The notes beneath the pieces are model-generated. The model made no database searches and had not been told where the DNA came from. It was given only the letters and a program-made list of their open reading frames with translations. A stretch of DNA of 33,569 nt. It comes from Draconibacterium aestuarii. GTDB lineage: Bacteria; Bacteroidota; Bacteroidia; Bacteroidales; Prolixibacteraceae. How positions within the stretch are numbered: the stretch's first letter is position 1; every line of letters begins with the position of its first letter. Where the stretch lies: the NCBI GenBank assembly GCA_026671195.1, contig JAPOHD010000023.1:2195-35763 (forward strand), given 5' to 3'. The position numbers and the translations under genes were made by a program. Of the stretch, positions 23,472 through 31,387 are shown one piece after another.

Positions 23472-23536
23472 GGGCGAAGTCGAAACATCTGTTTTCAATT
23501 AGGGAGATTCTTCGACTATGCTAAGAATGACAATAA
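23472..23536. repeat. REP-like inverted repeat upstream of permease gene
   Basis: GGCGAAGTCGAA (ending 23484) and TTCGACTATGC (from 23511) are imperfect inverted copies (7-bp perfect core AGTCGAA / TTCGACT), followed by AAGAATGACAA. The motif has the look of the intergenic repeats common in Bacteroidota genomes. Confidence 0.5.
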
Positions 23537-23553
23537 GATAAGAGGGGTAAATC

Positions 23554-26500
23554 ATGACACGACTTCAATACATTATAAAATCATTTATTCATTATTTTAA
23601 AGCCAATTTACTGGTGGCGCTTGGAGTGGCTATCAGTGCAATGGTTTTAACAGGCTCTTTAATTATTGGCGATTCGGTTCGCCACAGTTTAAAACAGGCT
23701 ACATTTTATCGTTTGGGTGAAACCACTCACCTTGTTTCGGTGGTTGAACGTTATTTCAGGCAGGAAATGGCTGATGAAATTGAAGCTGCGAATCCTGAAA
23801 TAAAAGCCACTCCTGTTTTATTGCTGGAAGGGATGGCTGTCGCCGATGGTGGTGAGCTGCGTGCGAATAAAGTACAGGTTGTGGGCGTGAGTCCCGATTT
23901 TGAAGAAATCTCCAAAACAAATATTTATTCCGAATTACAAAACAACGAAATTGCCATTAGTCAGAATTTGGCAGAGCGTTTGCAAAAAACTGAGGGCGAC
24001 AATATTTTGGTCAGAATTAAAAAGGCGAGTCTGATTCCCATGAATGCGCCTTTTGTTTCGGCAGAAGAAACCAGCGTTGCCTTGCGTGCAACAATTAAAA
24101 AGGTTGTTTCCAAGGAGGAATTGGGGAGATTCAGTTTAAAAAATTCACAAACAGCTCCCTATAATATTTTTGTTTCTATAGAGCGGTTAAATCGATTGAT
24201 GGAATTCGAAGGCAAGGCAAATCAATTGTTGGTTGTTAGTAATCAGGAAACAAAACAGCTTGCACAGGCTGTAAAGAACTGCTTAACTCCTGAAGATGCA
24301 GGACTTTCGTTAAAAACGATAGAGGCAAGCAGCGAAATTGAGATTTCTACCGATCGGGTATTCCTGGAAGAGAAAGTTTCGGCTACTTTAAAACAGCTGC
24401 CGGATGCCGACATGATTTTGACCTATTTTGTGAATTCGATTGAAAAGTCAGCTATTCAAAAAGTAACGAATCAATCTCCATCAATCTCCATCAACCTTTA
24501 TCAATCATCAGCAATTCCTTATTCTTTTGTGTCATCGCTTCGTTCTTCTGCTCTTGCTGATAACGAAATCATTCTCAATAAATGGGCGGCCGATGATTTG
24601 GGAGCAAGGCCGGGAGACAGCATTACTTTAAACTATTTTGAGATCGGGCCACTTCGGAAGTTGGTTAACCAGCAAGCTACGTTTGTGTTAAAAGAAATTG
24701 TTTCAATGGATTCCGATCTGGCTGATCCAACGCGTGTGCCACATTTACCCGGACTTTCTGATGCGGGGCATTGCCGCGAATGGGAGGCAGGCGTTCCCAT
24801 TGATTTGGATGCCATTCGTGAAAAGGATGAAAAATACTGGGACGATTACAAAGGAACACCAAAAGCCTATATCTCAACTTCGAAGGCACTCGAAATCTGG
24901 TCGAATCGATTTGGGAATTATACGGCAGTTCGGTTTCCTGCTGCTTCGTTCGATGAGGTAAAATACAAACAAATTTTTGCTCAGGAAATCAGTCCGGCAG
25001 ATCTGGGAATGGTTATCGAACCCATTCGTGAGCAGGGAGTTCAGGCAGCGCAAAATGGTACCGATTTTAGCGGACTTTTTATTGGTTTGAGCTTCTTTAT
25101 TTTGGTGGCATCTATCATTTTAACAGCCTTATTGTTCCAACTGAATCTCGAAAATCGTTCTGCTCAGGTGGGATTGCTGGCGGCTATCGGATTTCAGGAA
25201 AAACAGGTACGAAGTTTTTATTTGCTGGAAGGTTTTGTGGTATCTCTTTTGGGAGGCTTGCTGGGACTGGTAATTTCGGTCTTTTATACACGCCTGGTTT
25301 TTAAAATCCTTAATTCTTTGTGGTTCGATATTGTTCGTACAAACGTATTGGAAATAAAAATTTTGCCGGCAACCCTAATTGTGGGTTTAATAATTAGTTT
25401 GGTTGTTTCTGTACTTGCCATATTTGTTTCAGTAAAACGATTTCAGAACCGAAAAGCCGTTGAACTTCAGAAACAGATAGAGGCGAAAAGCAGTAGAACG
25501 AAACAGGTGATTTATAATTATATTTTGCTTCTTTCTTTAGTGTTAGCTATTGGGCTGTTTGTTCTGCAACAATTTGCAGAACAACTAAATCCGGGAATGT
25601 TCTTTCTGTCTGGCGGATTAATGCTGATGGGACTTTTGCTCCTGTTTCGAAAAGTGCTTGAACGAATGGAGCTTCGAAAATCCTCAGAAATAAAAATGGG
25701 GAAACTGGCACAAATCAATTTGTCGAGAAATAAAAGTCGTTCGTTAACGGTTGTTATCTTATTTGCTTTGGGCACTTTTTTGGTGGTTTCAACGGGGTCT
25801 AATAAACTCGATTTATTTGCAAATGCTCAGGAAAAATCTAGCGGGACAGGTGGTTTTTTATATTTTGCCGAAACGACTATGCCTGTTCTTTTTGATATAA
25901 ACGACACCGAAAAACGTGCAGACGAAGGAATTTATGAGGATTTTAATGTGGTTCAATTACGAAAACTGGAGGGCGACGATGCCAGTTGTTTAAATCTGAA
26001 CAGGATTGTACAGCCTGCTGTTTTAGGTGTTGATGCTGACGATTTGAAAGGGCGTTATTCGTTTGCAGCCCGTTTAAAAGAGCTGGGAGAAACAGAGCCC
26101 TGGCAACTATTGGACGCTGAATTTGACGATGGAACTATTCCTGCAATCGCCGATCAAACAGTAATCCAGTGGGGACTGGGAATGAAGGTGGGAGACATCC
26201 TGCTTTATCAGAATGAAATAGGCGATACGCTTCGTTTAAAATTAATTGCGGGAACCACACCATCTATTTTCCAGGGATTTGTAATTATATCGAATAAGTA
26301 TTTTTTGAAAAATTACCCGAGCAGCAGTGGTTCTAATGTGTTTTTGGTTGATGGAAAAACCGAAGACGAAGCCGCAATAGGAGAGGAATTACAATCTGTT
26401 TTTCGCGATTATGGCTGGGAAATGGAAAGTTCGGCCAAACGTCTGGTTGAATTTTATTCCATCACAAATACGTATCTCTCGATATTTTTAGCCTTGGGTA

Positions 26501-26853
26501 CACTGGGCCTAATTCTGGGGACAATTGGTTTGGCCGTGATTCTTGCCCGTACAATTCTGGAGCGCCGCCGCGAGATCGCCGTAATGCAGGCCGTGGGATT
26601 TCAACGGAAATCGATATTTAAAATGCTTGTAAGTGAATATTTTATTTTACTGGTAGCAGGAGTATTTGTAGGCTTTATTACTGCAGTAGTTGCAACATTA
26701 CCGGCATTTCTTTCCGCCAATTCTGATGCCTCCTTTTCAACTGTAGCAACGGTTGTGGCATTAATACTGATAAATGGAGTGATCTGGATTATGGGTTTAA
26801 GCTGGATTTCGTTGCAGAAAAAGGTTTTGACAACCGGTTTGCAGGTGGAGTAA
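23554..26853 (+). CDS. FtsX-like ABC transporter permease, two-domain (YbbP-type)
   Basis: The protein has 1099 aa. The first helix (about 19-39) is followed by a long extracytoplasmic domain (about 45-500). Three helices of the first FtsX core come next (about 505-527, 557-585 and 605-630), then a central set (652-673, 682-700 and 728-748). A second periplasmic domain (750-970) and the second FtsX core (972-998, 1022-1050 and 1065-1088) end the protein. This gives about ten helices, the YbbP-like arrangement. FtsX-type landmarks include GLLAAIGFQEKQVRSFYLLEG and REIAVMQAVGFQRKSIFKML. It should form the membrane part of the transporter powered by the ATPase upstream. A 10-nt tandem repeat lies within its first periplasmic domain at 24471-24510. 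It ends 2 nt before the convergent mazF stop. Confidence 0.9.
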   Translation: MTRLQYIIKSFIHYFKANLLVALGVAISAMVLTGSLIIGDSVRHSLKQATFYRLGETTHLVSVVERYFRQEMADEIEAANPEIKATPVLLLEGMAVADGGELRANKVQVVGVSPDFEEISKTNIYSELQNNEIAISQNLAERLQKTEGDNILVRIKKASLIPMNAPFVSAEETSVALRATIKKVVSKEELGRFSLKNSQTAPYNIFVSIERLNRLMEFEGKANQLLVVSNQETKQLAQAVKNCLTPEDAGLSLKTIEASSEIEISTDRVFLEEKVSATLKQLPDADMILTYFVNSIEKSAIQKVTNQSPSISINLYQSSAIPYSFVSSLRSSALADNEIILNKWAADDLGARPGDSITLNYFEIGPLRKLVNQQATFVLKEIVSMDSDLADPTRVPHLPGLSDAGHCREWEAGVPIDLDAIREKDEKYWDDYKGTPKAYISTSKALEIWSNRFGNYTAVRFPAASFDEVKYKQIFAQEISPADLGMVIEPIREQGVQAAQNGTDFSGLFIGLSFFILVASIILTALLFQLNLENRSAQVGLLAAIGFQEKQVRSFYLLEGFVVSLLGGLLGLVISVFYTRLVFKILNSLWFDIVRTNVLEIKILPATLIVGLIISLVVSVLAIFVSVKRFQNRKAVELQKQIEAKSSRTKQVIYNYILLLSLVLAIGLFVLQQFAEQLNPGMFFLSGGLMLMGLLLLFRKVLERMELRKSSEIKMGKLAQINLSRNKSRSLTVVILFALGTFLVVSTGSNKLDLFANAQEKSSGTGGFLYFAETTMPVLFDINDTEKRADEGIYEDFNVVQLRKLEGDDASCLNLNRIVQPAVLGVDADDLKGRYSFAARLKELGETEPWQLLDAEFDDGTIPAIADQTVIQWGLGMKVGDILLYQNEIGDTLRLKLIAGTTPSIFQGFVIISNKYFLKNYPSSSGSNVFLVDGKTEDEAAIGEELQSVFRDYGWEMESSAKRLVEFYSITNTYLSIFLALGTLGLILGTIGLAVILARTILERRREIAVMQAVGFQRKSIFKMLVSEYFILLVAGVFVGFITAVVATLPAFLSANSDASFSTVATVVALILINGVIWIMGLSWISLQKKVLTTGLQVE
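24471..24510 (+). repeat. Four-copy 10-nt tandem repeat inside the permease gene
   Basis: The units are TCAATCTCCA, TCAATCTCCA, TCAACCTTTA and TCAATCATCA in consecutive decamers: the first two identical, the others diverged. They encode a Ser/Ile-rich stretch (NQSPSISINLYQSS) of the periplasmic domain. A unit of 10 nt is not a multiple of three, so any copy-number change would shift the frame. Confidence 0.7.
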
Positions 26854-26855
26854 TT

Positions 26856-27188
26856 CTAGTACCTCAAAATATCCCCCAATCCCTGTTTTAATTCTTCCAG
26901 TTGTTGGTCAGTTATTCTGCCAATCTTTTTTACCAACCTTTCTTTTGAAATGGAACGGATGTGAAAAGTGAGTATTTCCGATTTTTTGGTGAGTTGGTTG
27001 CTTGTATTCGGTTCTAATATCGGGTTTCCTTTATAGCCTTTAATTTTCGTTGTCAGCGGACAAGCAATCACAATGGGCATGTATTCATTAAGTACATTCC
27101 CGCTTATAATCACAACCGGGCGAAAACCTCTTTGCTCGCTGCCACGCACCGGATTCAGATCAGCAAGCCATAGTTCACACTGTTTCAT
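26856..27188 (-). CDS. MazF/PemK-family endoribonuclease toxin
   Basis: The protein has 110 aa. Its N-terminal strand MKQCELWLADLNPVRGSEQRG is followed by FRPVVIISGNVLN. The middle contains PLTTK and KGYKGNPILEP, and the C-terminus reads KIGRITDQQLEELKQGLGDIL. This is the standard layout of MazF/PemK RNases, which cleave mRNA when not held by an antitoxin. It lies 74 bp downstream of a small ribbon-helix-helix antitoxin gene on the same strand, a looser spacing than is usual. Its stop is 2 bp from the convergent permease stop with no terminator between them, so antisense read-through is possible in both directions. The start ATG is the last one of the frame. Confidence 0.93.
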   Translation of the reverse strand: MKQCELWLADLNPVRGSEQRGFRPVVIISGNVLNEYMPIVIACPLTTKIKGYKGNPILEPNTSNQLTKKSEILTFHIRSISKERLVKKIGRITDQQLEELKQGLGDILRY

Positions 27189-27262
27189 TCATTTATCTTT
27201 TAAATTTTTAGCGGTAAATCATGGAACTCGCATGCGTTTTAATCGTTAATCCGAGTGAAACT

Positions 27263-27508
27263 TTATATGCTCGTTTCATCTCCCAATTGTTTCAGGTAAT
27301 CTTCCATGCCTTCTTCAGCGATATTCAGAATATTCACATCCTTTTTTGCTTGTTTGTACGATTGAATGTATTCTGCTCGAGTGAGTTGGTCAAGATATAT
27401 GACAAGTGCTTTTTCAATGATTTTATTTTTTGGCATCGATAGCTTTTGTGCCATGTCATTGAGTCTTCCTAGCAAAGGATCGGGTAAGGTACTAGTGAAT
27501 GTTGCCAT
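27263..27508 (-). CDS. Ribbon-helix-helix antitoxin of the MazF pair
   Basis: The protein has 81 aa. Its N-terminus, TFTSTLPDPLLGRLNDMAQ followed by KLSMPKNKIIEKALVIYLD, fits a CopG/Arc-like beta-strand plus two helices for operator binding. An acidic, helical C-terminus (IAEEGMEDYLKQLGDETSI) suits wrapping a MazF dimer. It precedes mazF, as antitoxins do. Its upstream region (27509-27600) is very AT-rich and probably contains the autoregulated promoter, but no clear operator could be assigned. Confidence 0.85.
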   Translation of the reverse strand: MATFTSTLPDPLLGRLNDMAQKLSMPKNKIIEKALVIYLDQLTRAEYIQSYKQAKKDVNILNIAEEGMEDYLKQLGDETSI

Positions 27509-27622
27509 GAAACCAATTTTTATAATTATAATATGTAAATATAATATATAAATATGTATTTAAATATTGAATTAGTTTTCTTTTCAACAAAACCGTAACT
27601 TCGAGGTATAGAAAAGGTAATA

Positions 27623-28105
27623 ATGTATACAGAGAATAAGCACAAACAATTTATGAAAACAGCCATTAATTTGGCGCAAAAAGGAATGGACGGTAACAGT
27701 GGTGGGCCATTTGGCGCTATTGTGGTAAAAGACAATAAGATAATTGCTGAAGGACAAAACCAGGTTACTTCAACCAACGATCCGACGGCACATGCTGAGG
27801 TAGTAGCCATTCGCGAGGCATGTAAAAAATTGGAGGCATTTCAGTTGGAAGGATGCACAATTTATACATCGTGCGAGCCTTGTCCCATGTGTTTGGGAGC
27901 GATTTACTGGGCACGCCCCGACAAAGTGTTTTTTGGCGCAACAAAAAAAGATGCTGCAGCCGCCAATTTCGACGATCAATTTATTTACGATGAGATGGAA
28001 CTTGCCATCGAAAAGCGAAAAATTATTTTTGAGAATATTATGCGAGAAGAAGCCGCTGAAGTTTTTGAGGCCTGGAAAAATAAAGAAGATAAAACGGAAT
28101 ATTAG
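27623..28105 (+). CDS. guaD: Guanine deaminase (cytidine-deaminase fold)
   Basis: The protein has 160 aa. It is similar over its whole length to Bacillus subtilis GuaD as I recall that sequence: GGPFGAIVVKDNKIIAEGQN, NDPTAHAEVVAIREAC, YTSCEPCPMCLGAIYWA, NFDDQFIYDEM and a C-terminal KTEY. Zinc ligands are H57 in TAHAE and C87 and C90 in CEPCPMC, with E59 as proton shuttle. It converts guanine to xanthine and ammonia in purine salvage. A -7-like TAACTTCG at 27596-27603 with TTG at 27567 may be its promoter (weak). A 7-bp inverted repeat CAATCAT / ATGATTG lies just after it (28113-28132), without a T tract. Confidence 0.9.
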   Translation: MYTENKHKQFMKTAINLAQKGMDGNSGGPFGAIVVKDNKIIAEGQNQVTSTNDPTAHAEVVAIREACKKLEAFQLEGCTIYTSCEPCPMCLGAIYWARPDKVFFGATKKDAAAANFDDQFIYDEMELAIEKRKIIFENIMREEAAEVFEAWKNKEDKTEY

Positions 28106-28183
28106 ACGCGCTCAATCATGCCAGAATGATTGGCTCCAAAAGAGATTAGGAAGAGATGTTGTTTTTTTCTGTATTTTTAAAAC

Positions 28184-29176
28184 ATGTCGGTAAGCGGAAA
28201 TCAGGAACAGTTGAAAAAACGAATTCAGGAACTCGAATCAAAACTTTCGGGAATGAAACTGGAATTGGAGCATGCCAGGTTTCAAAATGAAACTGAAACA
28301 GATAAACGTCGGTTTTACCAGTTGATAGCTGATTTTGCATTTGGGTGGGAATTGTGGTTCGATCCAAAAGGACAGATAAATTATTGCTCGCCATCGTGTT
28401 ACGATCTTACCGGATTTACCTCCAATCAGATTATTGGATCTTCCGGAATTAAGGAATTGCTTGTTTATGAAATGGACAGGATTAAATATGCCGGTTTTAT
28501 AGAAGGAGCGCTTAACCAGGTGTTGGTGAACCAAACGCTTGAGTTTCGGATTTTGACGCGTACAAAGCAGCTGCGATGGTGTATAATGAGTGTGAGAGGT
28601 GTGTACGACGAAAAAGGGAAATACCTCGGAATACGTGCTTCGGTGCAGGATACAACGCGACTAAAAAATGCGATGGGACATATATCTGAACTTGAAAAGG
28701 GAAAGGAATTTGAACTTCGCACCAAACAACGCTTGCAATCGGAGCTCGAACTGAAAGACCGCGAATTGGTTTCTTTTTTATTGCAACTATCGCAAAAAAA
28801 CGAGCTCATTAGTAAGTCTGCAAATCTTCTAAAGAAAGGAAAACATGGTGATGACAAACACATTAAAATTGTTCTGGAGCAGTTGGAAGAAATTTTGAAA
28901 GGCAACTCTGTACAAACACCCGACTGGGTTATGATCGAAAAACAAATGGAGAAATCGCACCCTGGTTTTTTGAATCGTCTGCAGACAAAATATCCTGTCA
29001 TCTCTGTAAAAGATCAAAAGCTTTGTTGTTACATTCGTTTGGGGCTATCAAGCAAAGAGATTTCCGGCTTGTTAAACATTACTCCCAAAAGCGTGGAAAT
29101 TGCCCGTGTCAGATTACGGCAAAAGCTTCAACTATCATCTAAAATTCGCTTATCAACATTTCTAATGCAGTTTTAA
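28184..29176 (+). CDS. PAS-domain protein with C-terminal LuxR-like HTH
   Basis: The protein has 330 aa and no signal peptide. An N-terminal coiled coil (about 5-37) leads into a PAS fold (about 42-165), with FDPKGQINYCSPSCYDLTGF and ending in YLGIRASVQDTTRLKNA. A second helical linker (170-225) follows. The C-terminal HTH has KDQKLCCYIRLGLSSKEISG and LLNITPKSVEIARVRLRQKL (about 275-318), as in LuxR/GerE-type output domains. It is a cytoplasmic one-component sensor-regulator. The ligand is unknown; there is no heme or flavin ligand that I can assign. It is separated from guaD by 78 bp and not obviously tied to the genes that follow. Confidence 0.8.
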   Translation: MSVSGNQEQLKKRIQELESKLSGMKLELEHARFQNETETDKRRFYQLIADFAFGWELWFDPKGQINYCSPSCYDLTGFTSNQIIGSSGIKELLVYEMDRIKYAGFIEGALNQVLVNQTLEFRILTRTKQLRWCIMSVRGVYDEKGKYLGIRASVQDTTRLKNAMGHISELEKGKEFELRTKQRLQSELELKDRELVSFLLQLSQKNELISKSANLLKKGKHGDDKHIKIVLEQLEEILKGNSVQTPDWVMIEKQMEKSHPGFLNRLQTKYPVISVKDQKLCCYIRLGLSSKEISGLLNITPKSVEIARVRLRQKLQLSSKIRLSTFLMQF

Positions 29177-29360
29177 GTTACGTTATTTACTGCTTTTCTT
29201 GTTTAAATGTTATGTTATTAGTTTTATTTATAGTGCTGTAAATAAATATAATAAAAATATAATGTTGTGTTTTAAGTTCTTGTTGTTGTGTTTTTGTTAG
29301 GTATTTTGTAGCTGTGTCTATTTGTATTTCGTTTACATTTGGACTGTAACAAAAATATTT

Positions 29361-31382
29361 ATGTCTCCAGAAACAGAAAATTTATATCGGAATTTATTCG
29401 ACGAAGAAATAGGACAACTTGTTCATCAGGGATGTTCTTCCACCGATTGGAGTTTAATTCGTGTATCGCATGATTTTATTCCCGACAACATTGAAAACAG
29501 TAAATTTACCGGACATATTCGCCTGAACAGTTTTGCCGGAACAGTAAGTTTGGTGGGTGGAATTACCTTTAAAACCGGAATTTATAATGCATGGCTGCAC
29601 AATTGCGAAGTGGGTAAAAATGCTCTTATTCATAATGTTAGAAGCTATATAGCCAACTACACGATCGAGGAAAATGTGATTATTCATAACATTACAACTT
29701 TGGCGGTTGATGGTGAATCTTCTTTTGGTAATGGAGTGTTGGTTGAGGCAATAAATGAAGGTGGTGGTCGCGAAATACCAATTTACGATTATTTGTCGAC
29801 GCATGTGGCGTATATGATGGCCTTGTATCGACATCGGCCTAAACTGGTAAGTGCACTAAAATCGATGGTGGCTCAGTATGCCGACTTTGTAACAAGTACA
29901 AAAGGAACTATTGGAGCCCATTCGAAAGTACTGAATTGTAACACGGTATTGAATGTTAAAGTTGGTCCGTTTTCGACAATCGATGGTGCCAAAAAACTTC
30001 AAAATGGAAGTATAAACAGTAATTACGAAGCCCCGGTTGTAATTGGGGAAGGTGTAATTATGGATAACTTTATAGTAAGCTCCGGTTCCAGAATTGCCGA
30101 TTCTACGCTTGTGTCTAAGTGTTTTATTGGTCAGGGCTGTATTCTCGACAAACATTATTCGGCTGAAAATTCGTTGTTTTTTGCCAATTGTCAGGGATTT
30201 CATGGTGAGGCTTGTTCCATTTTTGCAGGCCCATATACGGTAACTCACCACAAATCTACCTTATTAATTGCCGGAATGTATTCTTTTTTGAATGCAGGTA
30301 GCGGTTCGAATCAAAGCAATCATTTGTATAAATTGGGTCCAATTCATCAGGGAATTGTTGAGCGTGGTGCAAAAACTACAAGCGATTCTTATTTATTGTG
30401 GCCTTCGCGTATCGGGGCTTTTTCGTTGGTAATGGGCCGCCATTACAAACATTGCGATACCACCGATTTCCCGTTTTCGTATTTAATTGAAAGTAAGGAT
30501 GAAAGCATTTTGGTGCCCGGAATTAATCTGAAAAGTATTGGAACAATTCGCGATACACAAAAATGGCCAAAACGCGATAAACGTACCGATTCGAATTTGC
30601 TCGATCTTATAAATTTTAATTTGTTGAGCCCTTATACCATTCAAAAAATGATGAAGGGCAGAAATAAAATGCTGGCGATCAGGGAAACTTCGGGAGAGCA
30701 GGCTGCTGTTTACAGTTACGATAAAATGAAAATTGAAAAGCGTGCGCTGGATCGTGGAATTGAACTGTATGAAATGGCCATTTGGAAGTTTTTAGGCAAT
30801 TCCATTATTACGCGTTTGCAGGGTGGTGAGTATAAAACGAGTGAAGACATTCGTAAAGCGCTTCAGCCCGACTCGAAATTTGGCAAAGGAGACTGGGTTG
30901 ATTTGGCAGGGATGATCTGTCCGTATGAAGCCCTGGATAGTTTGCTGAAATCGGTTGAAGATGGCACAGTCTTGTCGTTGGAGGAAGTAAATTCGGGCCT
31001 GGTTATGCTGCATAAAAATTACTACAACTACGAATGGACATGGGCCGTTGATGCACTGGAGCAGTTTTATGGTAAATCGATTGATGTTTTTGATGGAGAA
31101 GATGTGATAACGATTGTGGAAAAATGGCAGAAAAGTGTGTTGGAAATTGATAAGTATTTGTATGAAGATGCAAAAAAAGAGTTTTCGATGATAAAAATGA
31201 CCGGATTTGGTGTGGATGGACATGACGGTGCAAGAGAGCAGGATTTTACAGAAGTGCGAGGTGAGTTTGATAAAAATGAAACAGTGAAAGCCATTAAACT
31301 CCATATGGAGAAAAAAGCCAGTCTTGGCAACGAGATGATCTCTCTCATGAAAAAATGTAACAATTCGAAGGTTTTAAATTAA
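29361..31382 (+). CDS. DUF4954 family protein with left-handed beta-helix-like repeats
   Basis: The protein has 673 aa from the ATG at 29361; the frame extends to a TTG at 29322, but conserved sequence begins at SPETENLYRNLFDEEIGQL. The central part has hexapeptide-like repeats (VGKNALIHNVRSYIANYTIE, GTIGAHSKVLNCNTVLNVKV, VSKCFIGQGCILDKHYSAEN), as in sugar-nucleotide pyrophosphorylases and acyltransferases. The segments AGMYSFLNAGSGSNQSNHLY, HQGIVERGAKTTSDSYLLWP and IGTIRDTQKWPKRDKR are hallmarks of the Bacteroidota DUF4954 family. Its function is unknown, but a role near UDP-GlcNAc metabolism is suggested by the gene for GlmS, which begins 5 nt after its stop. The 145-bp upstream spacer is T/A-rich, with a possible -7 element TATTTTG at 29302-29308. 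Confidence 0.88.
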   Translation: MSPETENLYRNLFDEEIGQLVHQGCSSTDWSLIRVSHDFIPDNIENSKFTGHIRLNSFAGTVSLVGGITFKTGIYNAWLHNCEVGKNALIHNVRSYIANYTIEENVIIHNITTLAVDGESSFGNGVLVEAINEGGGREIPIYDYLSTHVAYMMALYRHRPKLVSALKSMVAQYADFVTSTKGTIGAHSKVLNCNTVLNVKVGPFSTIDGAKKLQNGSINSNYEAPVVIGEGVIMDNFIVSSGSRIADSTLVSKCFIGQGCILDKHYSAENSLFFANCQGFHGEACSIFAGPYTVTHHKSTLLIAGMYSFLNAGSGSNQSNHLYKLGPIHQGIVERGAKTTSDSYLLWPSRIGAFSLVMGRHYKHCDTTDFPFSYLIESKDESILVPGINLKSIGTIRDTQKWPKRDKRTDSNLLDLINFNLLSPYTIQKMMKGRNKMLAIRETSGEQAAVYSYDKMKIEKRALDRGIELYEMAIWKFLGNSIITRLQGGEYKTSEDIRKALQPDSKFGKGDWVDLAGMICPYEALDSLLKSVEDGTVLSLEEVNSGLVMLHKNYYNYEWTWAVDALEQFYGKSIDVFDGEDVITIVEKWQKSVLEIDKYLYEDAKKEFSMIKMTGFGVDGHDGAREQDFTEVRGEFDKNETVKAIKLHMEKKASLGNEMISLMKKCNNSKVLN

Positions 31383-31387
31383 AATTT

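Noticed and set aside
27221..27551. Plus-strand frames over the antitoxin gene
   Set aside because: They are shadows of the minus-strand antitoxin, with no domain pattern of their own.
28113..28132. Terminator after guaD
   Set aside because: A 7-bp inverted repeat exists but no T tract follows, so I did not list it as a terminator.
29223..29246. TTTATTTA/TAAATAAA hairpin upstream of DUF4954
   Set aside because: It is pure A/T in a very AT-rich spacer, so symmetry is expected by chance.
29322..29360. TTG start for the DUF4954 protein
   Set aside because: The extra 13 residues are unlike the family, and the ATG at 29361 starts right before the conserved region.
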